Positions 1 through 8,434 of a stretch of DNA of 64,000 bases are shown piece after piece. The stretch is from NCBI RefSeq assembly GCF_042654245.1, contig NZ_JBHSGI010000009.1, positions 124,001 to 188,000 of the forward strand, given 5' to 3'. The notes below the pieces were generated by a model, which did no database searches, had not been told where the DNA came from, and was given only the letters and a program-made list of their open reading frames with translations. The position numbers were made by a program, and so were the translations under genes. This DNA comes from Seohaeicola_A nanhaiensis (GTDB taxonomy: Bacteria; Pseudomonadota; Alphaproteobacteria; Rhodobacterales; Rhodobacteraceae). Positions within the stretch are counted from its first letter, which is position 1. Every line of letters starts with the position of its first letter.

Positions 1-337
1 GCAGGTAGTGCGAGACGAAGACCGAGGCGGTGAGGCGCACGGTGCCTTCGAGGCGCTGGCTTTGCCCCGCCGCGCGCAGGGTGAGGGCGTTCATCGCGCC
101 GTGCATCTCTTGCGCTAGCGGCAAGAGGGACTCGCCCAGCGCGCTGAGCCGCAGGCCACGGGCATGGCGTTCGAAGAGCTTGGCGTCGAGCGCCTGTTCC
201 AGCGCCTGGACCTGACGGCCAAGCGTCGGCTGGCTGCGCCCCAGACGCGCCGCGGCGGCGGAGAGCGATCCGGTCTCGGCCACGGCGACAAAGACCTGGA
301 TCAAGGACCAGTCGAGGGAGGACAGGGTATTATCCAT
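1..337 (-). CDS. LysR-family transcriptional regulator, N-terminal part (cut by window edge)
   Basis: Only the first 112 codons are in the window; the rest lies to the left. The ATG is at 335-337. Residues 20-45 form the winged helix-turn-helix of LysR regulators, with the segment SLSAAAARLGRSQPTLGRQV followed by LFERHARG, a family hallmark. Proteins of this family bind DNA as tetramers and often control a divergently transcribed neighbour. Here the neighbour is the epimerase at 433, 95 bp away, so that gene is the natural target candidate; this is inference. The effector domain is outside the window, so no ligand can be proposed. Confidence 0.9.
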   Translation of the reverse strand, partial: MDNTLSSLDWSLIQVFVAVAETGSLSAAAARLGRSQPTLGRQVQALEQALDAKLFERHARGLRLSALGESLLPLAQEMHGAMNALTLRAAGQSQRLEGTVRLTASVFVSHYL

Positions 338-432
338 TCGCAGATGAATAGCAGGCCTGCGGATTCGGGCAATATCCCCGGGGTTGGTGAATAGCTATCT
401 GTCTTGCATCACGGACTGGAAAGGACCTCACC

Positions 433-1332
433 ATGACCCACACCGTTCTCATCCTTGGCGCCACGGGGCGTTTCGGGTCGGCCGCCGCCGAGGCCTTTGC
501 CGCGGCCGGCTGGAGCGTGCGCCCCTATGACCGCGCCTCGGGCGATCTAACCCGCGCGGCCTGGGGCGCCGATGTGATCGTCAACGCCTGGAACCCGGCC
601 TATCCGGACTGGCCGAGCCAGGTGCCGGGGCTGACCGACAAGGTGATCAAGGTCGCGCGGCAGACCGGGGCGGCTGTCATCATCCCGGGCAACGTCTATG
701 TCTTTGGCGAGCAGACTCCCGCGCCCTGGTCGGAAGAGACGCCGCACGCCGCCGCCAACGAGCTGGGCCGCATCCGCGTTGCATTGGAGGCGGCCTATCG
801 CGCGGCGGGTGTGCGCACCATCGTCCTGCGCGCGGGGGACTTCATCGACATCGGCGCGACGGGCAACTGGTTCGACCGGGTGGTGACGGCGAAACTGGCG
901 CGGGGGGTGGTGCAGTATCCGGGCAATCCCGAGATCCCGCACGCATGGGCCTATCTGCCCGACATGGCCCGCGCCGCTGTGATGCTGGCGGAGATGCGCG
1001 AGACGCTGCCAGCCTTTGCCGATATCCCGTTTCCGGGGTTCACCCTGACCGGCACCGAACTGGCGGCCGCGCTGTCGCGTACGCTGGGCCGACCGCTGCG
1101 GCTGAAACGCTATCCGCTGCTGCCGCCGCGCCTCCTGTCGCCGCTCTGGCCGATGGCGCGGCGGCTGGTCGAGATGAGCTATCTCTGGCGCACGCCGCAC
1201 TGGCTGGACCGTGCGCGGTTCGACGCGTTGCTGCCGGAGTTCCGCGCGACCCAGCTGGAGGCGGCACTGGCCACGGCGGTGGGGTCGGAGGCGGTGGAGC
1301 GGCCGGGTGCCGGTGTGGGCAGCGAGGCTTAG
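433..1332 (+). CDS. NAD(P)-dependent epimerase/reductase (extended SDR-like Rossmann protein)
   Basis: A 299-residue protein that opens with a Rossmann nucleotide-binding motif, ILGATGRFGSAAAEAF (GxxGxxG), as in extended short-chain dehydrogenases and NAD-dependent epimerases. A second family-like segment, IIPGNVYVFGEQTP, sits near residue 80. I cannot place a clear YxxxK catalytic pair, so it may be an atypical SDR. A purine-rich ribosome site (GAAAGGAC) precedes the ATG. It is divergent from the LysR gene and overlaps the convergent membrane-protein gene by 4 bp. The substrate is unknown; a small sugar or carbonyl compound is the family expectation only. Confidence 0.75.
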   Translation: MTHTVLILGATGRFGSAAAEAFAAAGWSVRPYDRASGDLTRAAWGADVIVNAWNPAYPDWPSQVPGLTDKVIKVARQTGAAVIIPGNVYVFGEQTPAPWSEETPHAAANELGRIRVALEAAYRAAGVRTIVLRAGDFIDIGATGNWFDRVVTAKLARGVVQYPGNPEIPHAWAYLPDMARAAVMLAEMRETLPAFADIPFPGFTLTGTELAAALSRTLGRPLRLKRYPLLPPRLLSPLWPMARRLVEMSYLWRTPHWLDRARFDALLPEFRATQLEAALATAVGSEAVERPGAGVGSEA

Positions 1333-2162
1333 GCGGTCTGCATCGCCTCGGCGCTGGCGTAGACCCGGCGGCGCTTTTCCTCGATCAGCTCGGCAATCCG
1401 CGCCATCGCCATGCCGCGCATGATCATGCTGGCCGGGAGGAAGGCCCAGGCACTGAGCAGCCAGATGCGGGTTTTCGGATCGACCATCGACAGCGGTTCG
1501 AAGGAATCCGAAAACAGCTTGATCGCGGCCGGCACAATGAAGGGCGCGAGGAAACCGACGATGATGTTGATCTTGCCGTCACGGTGGAGGCGGCGGACCA
1601 CATCGCCGCCCGTTGTCGGATCGAACAGCGGCAGGTTCACCCAGACATTGAAGGCGCCGCTGCTGGTGGGCCAGCCCATCACGCGCACGGCGAAGAGGAA
1701 GGCGAGAACGGTCAGCACGGCGATCACATAGCAGACACCGGCGGCGACGCGCACGCTGTCGACCGTATGCGCCAGTGCGTCCGAAGGCAGCATGAGCACG
1801 GCCAGACGCACCGGCGAGTAGGGGAAATCGGCCAGATGCCCGATCAGCCCGCCCAAGCCGGCGAGGAAGGTGGTGAGGCCGGTCGGCGCAAAGCTGTTGC
1901 GGGTGATTAGCGTCACGATCAGCAGCATCGACAGGAGCGCGATGAAGCGCAGCCGGTTCAGCGGCGGGGCGTCGCGGAATTCGATGAAGCTGGGAAATTC
2001 GGTATTGTATTCGGCGAAGGTGAGCGCGCCGGCGAGGATGGCCAGAAGGGCGATCATCTCGGAAGGATCCGCAATTCCACCGGGCAACAGCAGGGATGGC
2101 GTCGCCACCAGCATTGCCACCAGCAGCCCGCGAACGGCTGCGCCTGCGATCCTTGCGATCAC
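1329..2162 (-). CDS. Conserved multi-pass membrane protein of unknown function
   Basis: A 277-residue protein with a GTG start. It has about six hydrophobic segments: residues 5-25, 35-50, 70-90, 95-112, 135-165 and 200-220. Between the last two is a hydrophilic stretch (FDPTTGGDVVRRLHRDGKIN). The C-terminal 25 residues are charged and probably cytoplasmic. I recognise no catalytic motif and no named family. The gene converges on the epimerase with a 4-bp overlap and has about 450 bp of gene-free DNA upstream, so it is probably transcribed alone. Confidence 0.6.
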   Translation of the reverse strand: MIARIAGAAVRGLLVAMLVATPSLLLPGGIADPSEMIALLAILAGALTFAEYNTEFPSFIEFRDAPPLNRLRFIALLSMLLIVTLITRNSFAPTGLTTFLAGLGGLIGHLADFPYSPVRLAVLMLPSDALAHTVDSVRVAAGVCYVIAVLTVLAFLFAVRVMGWPTSSGAFNVWVNLPLFDPTTGGDVVRRLHRDGKINIIVGFLAPFIVPAAIKLFSDSFEPLSMVDPKTRIWLLSAWAFLPASMIMRGMAMARIAELIEEKRRRVYASAEAMQTA

Positions 2163-2612
2163 TGTCCGATCCCCTCAATCTGGACGGTTCCGGTGCTTTG
2201 CCGACCCCTGTACCAGTTGAATCCACCCGAATTAGGGCGGTATGCCTCATTTTGGCCTTATTTGTGCCGTTATTCGAATGGTTCCTCAAGTCGTGCTGGC
2301 AGGTCACCGCAGCTTTGGGGCAAAAACATGGACAAACTGGTGCGTCTTTGCATCAATTTGCGAGCATCCTAGGTGACTGTCCCGATCCGGGCACCAAATC
2401 TGGTAAATGGCTGGTTGGTCCTGTGACGCTCGCGCATCCGGACCTCGCGCGATTGTTCCCGCTTGCGGGGCGATCGCGGGACCGGCGCGGCGATTGATCG
2501 GACCGCAGGGTCAACCTCTGCGGAAATGTGGCGAAGGCGTGGCCGCGATCCGGGCCGCTCTCGGCGGCTGGGTGGCCGGGTCACGAAGATGCTGCAAAAG
2601 CGCCATCGCGGC
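2163..2612. other. Gene-free interval, about 450 bp
   Basis: The interval lies between the start of the membrane-protein gene and the 3' end of the cation-efflux gene. Its left half (about 2220-2360) is clearly more AT-rich than the surrounding DNA and probably holds the promoter of the membrane-protein gene. Short open frames are present but have no ribosome site and no recognisable protein. I see no hairpin with a T-tract and no RNA family that I can name. Confidence 0.4.
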
Positions 2613-3503
2613 TCAGTCCAGAACGATGATGCCGGAATGTTTCTGCTTGTGCTCGGGTTCGACGTGAATGGTGATTTTCGACCCCTGGATTTCCTTCTTC
2701 AGCACGGCTTCGACCCGGTCGCAGATCTCATGGGCGTCAAACACCGTCATGTCGCCCGGCACGACGAGGTGAAAGTCGATGAAGGTCGCCTTGCCCGCAT
2801 GCCGGGTGCGCAGGTCATGGGCCTCGACCGCGCCACCGGCCTCGGCCGAGATGATGCCGCGGATCGCATCCAGCGTCTTTTGCGGGACCGCCTCATCCAT
2901 CAGACCGCTGAGCGACTCGCGCACCACCTTTGAGCCCGACCAGAGGATGTTGACCGCGACGACCGCCGCCATCAGCGGGTCGAGGATCCACCAGCCGGTG
3001 ACGATGGCGACCAGCAGGCCCAGCGCCACCCCCGCCGAGGTGACCACATCGGTAAACAGGTGCCGCCCGTCCGCCACCAGCGCAGGCGAGCGCAGCCGGC
3101 GCCCGCGCGTGACCAGCACCCAGGCCCAGAGCGCGTTGATCACCGTCGCGCCGCCGTTGACGATCAGCCCCTCGACCGGCAGGTCCAGCGACACCGGGTG
3201 CAGCAGGTTCAGATAGGCCTCGCGCAGGATCAGCAGGGCTGCGACGATGATCATCACGCCTTCCAGCACCGCGCTGAAGAACTCGGCCTTGTGGTGGCCA
3301 TAGGGATGTTCGGCATCGGCCGGCCGCGCCGCGATGCGGATCGCGATCAGCGCGGCAATGGCGGTGGCGACATTGACCGTGCTTTCCAGCGCATCCGAAT
3401 AGAGCGCCACCGACCCGGTGATCCACCAGGCCAGGAACTTGATCCCGAGCACGAGAATGCCGACGAAGACGCTGCCGATGGCGAGCCGGATGGTGGTGGA
3501 CAC
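2613..3503 (-). CDS. Cation diffusion facilitator (CDF) family metal efflux protein
   Basis: This 296-residue inner-membrane antiporter would export a divalent metal (Zn, Fe, Mn or Co) in exchange for protons. Family signatures are visible: LYSDALEST in transmembrane helix 2, with the metal-binding Asp; HPYGHHKAEFFS after helix 3; and DPLMAAVVAVNILWSG in helix 5. A C-terminal ferredoxin-like cytoplasmic domain runs from about residue 200. I chose the GTG at 3503 because GGGAG lies six bases upstream; an in-frame ATG at 3518 has no ribosome site. Helix 2 carries SDALES rather than the HxxxD seen in zinc-selective members, so the metal is left open. Confidence 0.88.
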   Translation of the reverse strand: MSTTIRLAIGSVFVGILVLGIKFLAWWITGSVALYSDALESTVNVATAIAALIAIRIAARPADAEHPYGHHKAEFFSAVLEGVMIIVAALLILREAYLNLLHPVSLDLPVEGLIVNGGATVINALWAWVLVTRGRRLRSPALVADGRHLFTDVVTSAGVALGLLVAIVTGWWILDPLMAAVVAVNILWSGSKVVRESLSGLMDEAVPQKTLDAIRGIISAEAGGAVEAHDLRTRHAGKATFIDFHLVVPGDMTVFDAHEICDRVEAVLKKEIQGSKITIHVEPEHKQKHSGIIVLD

Positions 3504-3642
3504 GGCGCACTCCCGCATGGACCGGAAAGGTCTGTCTAGTCCCCGGTCGGGAGTTTGACAACCGTGGGCGGCCGGGGGGATCCATTACGGAGGGTGGTCA
3601 AAGGGATGCGCCACAGGCCCGGCTGATGGGTTTGGGAACAGG

Positions 3643-3718
3643 TGGTGCCGCTGAAGGGACTCGAACCCCCGACCCCATCATTACGAATGACGTGCTCTAC
3701 CAGCTGAGCTACAGCGGC
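3643..3718 (-). tRNA. tRNA-Thr (anticodon CGU)
   Basis: Read on the minus strand, the sequence folds as a full cloverleaf. The acceptor GCCGCTG pairs with CAGCGGC. The D arm is GCTC...GAGC. The anticodon stem CGTCA/TGATG carries the loop TTCGTAA (anticodon CGT). The T arm contains GGTTCGAGTCC. The CCA end is encoded (3643-3645). It reads ACG threonine codons. The foreign-looking three-gene cassette lies on its 5' side, not at the 3' end where integrases usually insert. Confidence 0.95.
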
Positions 3719-3719
3719 G

Positions 3720-3765
3720 TCCCGGTGCAGCGTTTAAGCTTTCACCGGAAACAACGCAAGCTGAA
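3720..3765 (-). promoter_or_regulatory. Putative promoter of tRNA-Thr
   Basis: On the minus strand a TTGCGT hexamer is followed after 17 bp by TAAACG, which ends about 12 bp before the first base of the tRNA. Spacing and position suit a sigma-70 promoter, but the -10 match is weak. Confidence 0.3.
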
Positions 3766-3771
3766 ACTCCG

Positions 3772-4398
3772 CTAGACCGTTGCCGCTCGCATTGATCGGT
3801 CAACGTTCTCTTGAAGACGGCAGAAGTGGACCGAGAGTTTGAAGACAAAAAGATAGAAGCCGGCCATGCTTAGGGTGAAGACCTTTTCTGCCGCCTGCCG
3901 GTGGGCTTCGACCGGCATCGAATGGAGGTCGTCAAGTAGTGCGACGTACTCTTCCTCGAGCGGACCGCTTGCCGGAAGATAGAAGATACTCGTGACAGAC
4001 TGTGCCCGGATCGCTTGAAGGCGCCCTTCAATCTGCTCCGCTCTCAGTCCGTGTTCCTCGAAGCGAGCCTTGATCCTCGCCAACTTGACGAGCGGTGCGA
4101 AGGTCACTTTCGGTGGCAACACGCGCTCGTTTTCGGGGGAAATGTCGCAGGAATTCGAGAGAACTATGCCGCGCGTAAGATTTTGCGCTCCTGACGTGAA
4201 AGAGAACACCTGAAAGCCGCGCCAACCGTCACCCTGAAGCATAGTATTTGCGTGCGGGTCACCGCCTGCCGGGAAGAAGTACCCGTCAGTAGCACCTTCG
4301 CTCAGCGCCTTGAGCCCCTCGACTAGCTCCTTACGGGCCGGTTCGGCCGTGAGGTAGTAGGGAATTTGTTGACGAAGTGCTTCCGGGTCTAAGGCCAT
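3772..4398 (-). CDS. Uncharacterised protein, third gene of a low-GC cassette
   Basis: A 208-residue soluble protein that I cannot assign to a named family. The most distinctive stretch is GIVLSNSCDISPENERVLPP near residue 77, followed by a hydrophobic APLVKL. The C-terminal 40 residues (FYLFVFKLSVHFCRLQENVD) are hydrophobic and end in a basic, polar tail. There is no signal peptide, Walker motif or helix-turn-helix. The gene starts 8 bp after the stop of the preceding small gene, on the same strand, so the three cassette genes look like one operon. Base composition is well below that of the neighbours, which suggests acquisition. Its 3' end lies about 50 bp from tRNA-Thr. Confidence 0.6.
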   Translation of the reverse strand: MALDPEALRQQIPYYLTAEPARKELVEGLKALSEGATDGYFFPAGGDPHANTMLQGDGWRGFQVFSFTSGAQNLTRGIVLSNSCDISPENERVLPPKVTFAPLVKLARIKARFEEHGLRAEQIEGRLQAIRAQSVTSIFYLPASGPLEEEYVALLDDLHSMPVEAHRQAAEKVFTLSMAGFYLFVFKLSVHFCRLQENVDRSMRAATV

Positions 4399-4406
4399 CT
4401 TAGGGA

Positions 4407-4700
4407 TTATGCCTCGTAGAGGCTTTCGACATCGCTAAAGATCGCGGCCTCGAACTCAGCACCGAGACGCTCTTGTCGTTGTGCAAAGACATCATAAAGC
4501 GCGCCGATTTGCCGCGCAAAGTCGTCAATCGCTGCCGTTCGGGGAAGATTCGCCATGAAGTCACTGTAGGTGCCACCCACTTGGTAGACTTGATACGCCT
4601 CCGTTCGCGGGGGATATTGAACCTGCCCGGCGAACATAATCGCGCCAACTGCGGCTGCGAAGGTGGTCGTGGTTGGCTTGGTCGCCACTAAGTCAATCAT
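4407..4700 (-). CDS. Small uncharacterised protein, second gene of the cassette
   Basis: A 97-residue protein counted from the ATG at 4700, which overlaps the stop of the upstream TIGR04255-type gene by 8 bp and has GGGG seven bases upstream. An ATG at 4718 is possible but has no ribosome site. A short hydrophobic run (FAAAVGAIMFAGQV, residues 14-27) is followed by a hydrophilic, probably helical C-terminal half. I recognise no motif. Translational coupling with the gene before it suggests the products are made in similar amounts and may interact; that is inference. Confidence 0.5.
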   Translation of the reverse strand: MIDLVATKPTTTTFAAAVGAIMFAGQVQYPPRTEAYQVYQVGGTYSDFMANLPRTAAIDDFARQIGALYDVFAQRQERLGAEFEAAIFSDVESLYEA

Positions 4701-5445
4701 ATTTGGGCCCCATTTCATCGACCGTAGCTTCGGTCAAGCAACTGAAAAACTTGATTTTGTTTTCGGTTCGCAAAGTTTCAACGGCCTCGCCGAGGTTTTC
4801 GGCAAAGGTTCGGAAGTCAGGAAACTGTATTGGGCGGATAGAATCGATGTCGACTACAGCACCAGATACTAGTTTCCCATCTGCCATTTTGCCTTTTGCG
4901 CCCGTCACAACCGACATGATGTGCAAGGTTTCGCCTTCAGTCCTGTGAACCTGCACAGACACGTGGTCATCTTTGACGTCTACATCGCCCACTCGGATCG
5001 CGAGATTGATCTTTTGTATCTGCTCCGCCACTGTCGGGGCCTGGATCAGGTTGACGTACTTCAGGGAATAGCGCTCGATCGGGCCAGAAATCCCGACCTG
5101 AGAAACCTTGTCTACGATGTCCAAGATTGCATCTTTGAAGCGAGGCCACTTGGGATAGGGAAGTTTACAGGCAATCACCACGTTACGGCTCCCGAACGAA
5201 ATCGCGAATTCCCGCCAATGAAGTCGTATAACTGGAGCAAAAGCTAGATTTGGCTCGCTTACTCTGATCGGTTCCGGAATGTCGGCAGTTGCGAGACGCT
5301 CAAGTGTTGGTCTTGGACCAAGCTGATTAAATAGGATGCCAGGCAGAAGGTCCGCCAAGTGGGGATTGCCACCTAAGCGGACTTCAAAAACCGCATCGAC
5401 CAGTGGCTCGCGCTCAAGAATTGTCGGCAGTCTTCTTTCGGACAC
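4693..5445 (-). CDS. TIGR04255-family protein, first gene of the cassette
   Basis: A 250-residue protein. The N-terminal segment EREPLVDAVFEVRLGG matches the opening of the family I know as TIGR04255 (sporadically distributed, no known function), which typically begins with a P-x-V-E-x-V-F-E-x-R-F-like stretch. The middle carries PYPKWPRFKD and the segment RYSLKYVNLI, also family-like. I chose the GTG at 5445 because GGAGGG lies just upstream and the protein then starts at the conserved region; a TTG at 5496 gives a longer version. Local GC is about 43-52 percent, against 65-70 percent nearby. The gene leads a coupled three-gene unit. Function is unknown. Confidence 0.62.
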   Translation of the reverse strand: MSERRLPTILEREPLVDAVFEVRLGGNPHLADLLPGILFNQLGPRPTLERLATADIPEPIRVSEPNLAFAPVIRLHWREFAISFGSRNVVIACKLPYPKWPRFKDAILDIVDKVSQVGISGPIERYSLKYVNLIQAPTVAEQIQKINLAIRVGDVDVKDDHVSVQVHRTEGETLHIMSVVTGAKGKMADGKLVSGAVVDIDSIRPIQFPDFRTFAENLGEAVETLRTENKIKFFSCLTEATVDEMGPKYD

Positions 5446-5661
5446 TTCGCCCTCCACTTCGAATCGCAATGTAGCCCCAGCCCGAATCACAGGCAAGGAC
5501 TCAAGGCGCCCACTGAGTCAATACCGAAACTTTTTTAATTTTTTGACTCCCATGCGGTGAGCTATGTATGCTCCAACTTGGGGACCGCAATTGTGTAGAC
5601 GTCGCCCACCAGCCATGCCTTGTCACATGAACCAATGGACGTATTTTTACAGGGTTTAGGG

Positions 5662-7128
5662 CTAATTTGCCGGGGGCTTCGGGGGTTCTTGGGAGTCGTC
5701 CTCGGGCATCAGTTCGGCGTCGGGGATATCGGGCACCGGGGCGACCGCCGGAGTGCCCGCGATCAGGGGCAGGACGGCGATGCCGGTGGCGGTGGCGACG
5801 TCGGAATGCTGCGGGGCGCGCCAGCTGAGCGTGTCGAGGCCGTGGCAGTTGTCGCAGATCGGCTGCCAGTCGGTGTGGATGTGCTGGCAGTTGTCACAGA
5901 TCCATTGCGGGCCGCGCGGGGCGTTCAGCGCGCGGGCCAGCCAGCCGTTCACCACCGCGTCCGAGGCGCCCTCGCCGCGTTCGATGGCGGCCATCAGGGT
6001 GAGCGCGCGGGCATCGGCGCCCGGGGCGGTGGCCAGATCGCCCAGCGCGCGGCGGGCGGCGGGGAAATCTTCGGCCACGAGGTTCAGCTCGGCCAGGAGC
6101 AGCTTGGTTTCCGGGTTCTCGGGGTGAAGCTTGGTAAGCAGCTGGAACCGCTTGAGACGCGCCTCGGGGGTTTCTTCGGGTTCGATCCGGGCGAAGGCGG
6201 CGGCGAGGTCGGGGTGCGGCTGCGCCTCCCACGCCTTTTTCAGGATCCGCACGGCGTATTTCGGCTGGCCCTTGGCGACATAGCCGCGGGCGGCCAGTGC
6301 GGCGGCGGGGACGAGGTCGGGCGAAAGGCGGTTCGCCTCGATCACCTGTTCGCGCTTTTCCACGCTGGTCTGGTCGTCGAGCAGTTCGCGCGCCTCGGAA
6401 AGCGCCAGCACCGCCTCGCGGCGGGTGTAGACATCGCGCGGCAGGGTGCCCGATTTCAGCTTGGCGCTGAGCGTGCTGCGCGCGCCGGCCCAGTCATGGG
6501 CCTGGGCCTGAAGCCGCAGCAGGACGTCCTGCGTTTCTTCATGGCGCGGTTTCAGCTGGAATGCCTTTTCGGCGAGCTTGCGCGCGGTCTCGGTGTCGCC
6601 CTCGGCCAGTTTCTGGCGCAGGATGCCGCGCACGCCGACAAAGCGGGTCGCGTCGTCGGCGATCAGCTGCTTGTAGGTCTCGGCGGCCTTTTTGGTGTCT
6701 CCGGCCATCTCCGCCGCCTGGGCGGTCAGCAGGTTGGTCAGCTCGGGCTTGCGCAGGTATTTCTCGGCACGGGCGGCCTTGTGCATCGCCACGCGCCCTT
6801 CCCCCGAGGCGAGCGCCATGAGGCCATCGGCCAGCGCCTGATAGCCCTTGCGCTCGCGGCCGCGGTCGAAATAGCGCGAGACGGCGGTCTCGTCGCCGCT
6901 GAGAAAGCGCAGGACCGCCACGGTCAGCGACAGCAGCTTGAGCAGCAGCCAGAGCGCGACCAGCAGGGCCAGCAGGCCGATCACGGTTTGCAGCGGCCCG
7001 AGGGTGTATTCGATGCCCGCGAAGGTCACGCGCACGCCCCCGCCGGCCTCCATCAGATAGCCCGCGCCCAGCGTGAGGGCGGCGATCAGGGCGACGAAGA
7101 CCAGAATCTTGATCAGCGACCAGAGCAT
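5662..7128 (-). CDS. HemY-like membrane TPR protein with C-terminal zinc-ribbon-like tail
   Basis: A 488-residue protein of the HemY N-terminal family, which is linked by position to haem synthesis but is not the enzyme protoporphyrinogen oxidase. Two hydrophobic segments (residues 5-25 and 45-67) anchor it in the inner membrane, then TPR-like helical repeats fill about residues 85-400. Near the C-terminus two CxxC pairs (WICDNCQHIH and PICDNCHGL) look like a zinc ribbon, which the enterobacterial proteins lack as far as I recall. It is the last gene of hemD-mitofilin-hemY, with a 10-bp gap to the mitofilin gene. Its role is probably to scaffold haem enzymes or envelope assembly. Confidence 0.82.
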   Translation of the reverse strand: MLWSLIKILVFVALIAALTLGAGYLMEAGGGVRVTFAGIEYTLGPLQTVIGLLALLVALWLLLKLLSLTVAVLRFLSGDETAVSRYFDRGRERKGYQALADGLMALASGEGRVAMHKAARAEKYLRKPELTNLLTAQAAEMAGDTKKAAETYKQLIADDATRFVGVRGILRQKLAEGDTETARKLAEKAFQLKPRHEETQDVLLRLQAQAHDWAGARSTLSAKLKSGTLPRDVYTRREAVLALSEARELLDDQTSVEKREQVIEANRLSPDLVPAAALAARGYVAKGQPKYAVRILKKAWEAQPHPDLAAAFARIEPEETPEARLKRFQLLTKLHPENPETKLLLAELNLVAEDFPAARRALGDLATAPGADARALTLMAAIERGEGASDAVVNGWLARALNAPRGPQWICDNCQHIHTDWQPICDNCHGLDTLSWRAPQHSDVATATGIAVLPLIAGTPAVAPVPDIPDAELMPEDDSQEPPKPPAN

Positions 7129-7138
7129 GGGAGTCCCT

Positions 7139-8383
7139 TCACTTCGAGGTCAGCGATTGCGCGAGCGTGTCGGCGGCGGTCATGGCGGCCTGGCGGCGCT
7201 GGGCCTGGGCGATCCAGTCGGCCAGCGGCGCCTTGGCGACGTCGGGCAGCGCGTCGAGTTCGGTGAGCGCGGTGTCGATCCGCCCTTCGGTCACCGCGGC
7301 CTCGGCGCGCGACAGGATCGCGTCGGGGTCGTTGCCAGCGCGCGGTTCGACCGAGCGGGCGCCGAACTGGCGGGCGAGGAAGGCGCTGAAGCCGGGGGTG
7401 TCACCCTTGCTGGCCTCGCGGGCGGCGGCCAAAGCTTCCCGTGCGGCGTCGGGGAAGGCGGCGCGCAGGACCGCGAGCGTCGGGACGCCGGTTTCGGCGG
7501 AGTCGGCGAGCGGCGCGGGCACGTCGAGACCGGCGGCGCGCAGCGCGTCGAGCTGTTCGGCGTAGGGCGCGCCCTCGGTCAGGGCGGTCTGGAGGCGGGT
7601 CAGGGCGTTGCGCTGGGTGGCAAGCTGGCGCGACTGGTCTGCCTCGGCCTCCATGCTGCGGGCCTGGGAGATGTAATTGTCGACCTCGGCGCGCTGGGCT
7701 TCGAGCGAGTCCTTCATGCGGGTCAGCTCGCGTTCGTAGGCGTCGATGGCGCTTTGCGAGACGCCTTCGCTGATCGGGCGTTTTTCCAGTTCGTCGATGC
7801 GGGACTGGAGGTCGGACTGGGCCGAGGTGAGCGCCGTCATCTTGTCGGCAAGCGGCTCGACCTGGCCGGCGAGGCTGTCGATGCGGCTGTCGAGCGGGGC
7901 GATGTCTGGCATCTGCACCGCGCCGAGCTGGTCGCGCAAGGCGGCGATTTCGGCGGTCTGGTCGGACAGCCGGTTTTCGAGCGTGGCGAGCTGTGCAGAG
8001 TAATCCGGCTGGCGCCAGTCCGCGGGCAGCAGCGGGTCGAGCAAGCCGGCCTTGCCTGCGACGAAGCCGATCACGCCGGCAGCGACACCACCCAGAAGCG
8101 CCGCGCCAAAGCCGCCACGGGCGGGGGCGGGCTGGGCCGCGGCCACGGTTTCGGGGGCGGCTTCGGGCGGATGGTCCTCGACCCTGGGCCTTGCGTCCTC
8201 GACGGGGGGCTCGTCGTCAGGCTCGGTTGCGGAAACGTCGGGCATGGGCGGTCCGATCGCCGGCACATCCTCGACCAGCGGGGTATCCGCAGGCGTGTCC
8301 GTGCCGGACTCCGTGATCACCGGCTCGCTGCCGGCAATGGGCGCGTCGTCGATATCCGGTTTGGACTTTGGATCGTTTGCCAC
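7139..8383 (-). CDS. Mitofilin/Mic60-like inner-membrane protein
   Basis: A 414-residue protein with the architecture of alphaproteobacterial mitofilin homologues. It has an acidic, proline-rich N-terminus, one transmembrane helix near residues 95-112 (AALLGGVAAGVIGFVAGKAG), a long coiled coil (about 130-270) and a helical C-terminal mitofilin domain. In mitochondria the relative shapes cristae; in alphaproteobacteria homologues are tied to intracytoplasmic membrane shape. The GTG at 8383 has AGGGG upstream; a TTG at 8431 would add 16 residues without a ribosome site. It lies between hemD and hemY, an arrangement common in this class. Confidence 0.82.
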   Translation of the reverse strand: MANDPKSKPDIDDAPIAGSEPVITESGTDTPADTPLVEDVPAIGPPMPDVSATEPDDEPPVEDARPRVEDHPPEAAPETVAAAQPAPARGGFGAALLGGVAAGVIGFVAGKAGLLDPLLPADWRQPDYSAQLATLENRLSDQTAEIAALRDQLGAVQMPDIAPLDSRIDSLAGQVEPLADKMTALTSAQSDLQSRIDELEKRPISEGVSQSAIDAYERELTRMKDSLEAQRAEVDNYISQARSMEAEADQSRQLATQRNALTRLQTALTEGAPYAEQLDALRAAGLDVPAPLADSAETGVPTLAVLRAAFPDAAREALAAAREASKGDTPGFSAFLARQFGARSVEPRAGNDPDAILSRAEAAVTEGRIDTALTELDALPDVAKAPLADWIAQAQRRQAAMTAADTLAQSLTSK

Positions 8384-8434
8384 CTGAAAATCACCCCTTC
8401 GAATCTGAAATGCCCGATCCTGCTTCTGCAAACA

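Noticed and set aside
2369..2584. A 71-codon open frame in the 2163-2612 gap.
   Set aside because: There is no ribosome site, the composition is arginine and proline rich, and no family is recognised.
3519..3771. tRNA-Thr as the attachment site of an integrated island.
   Set aside because: The cassette lies on the 5' side of the tRNA, no integrase is present, and I saw no repeated tRNA 3' end.
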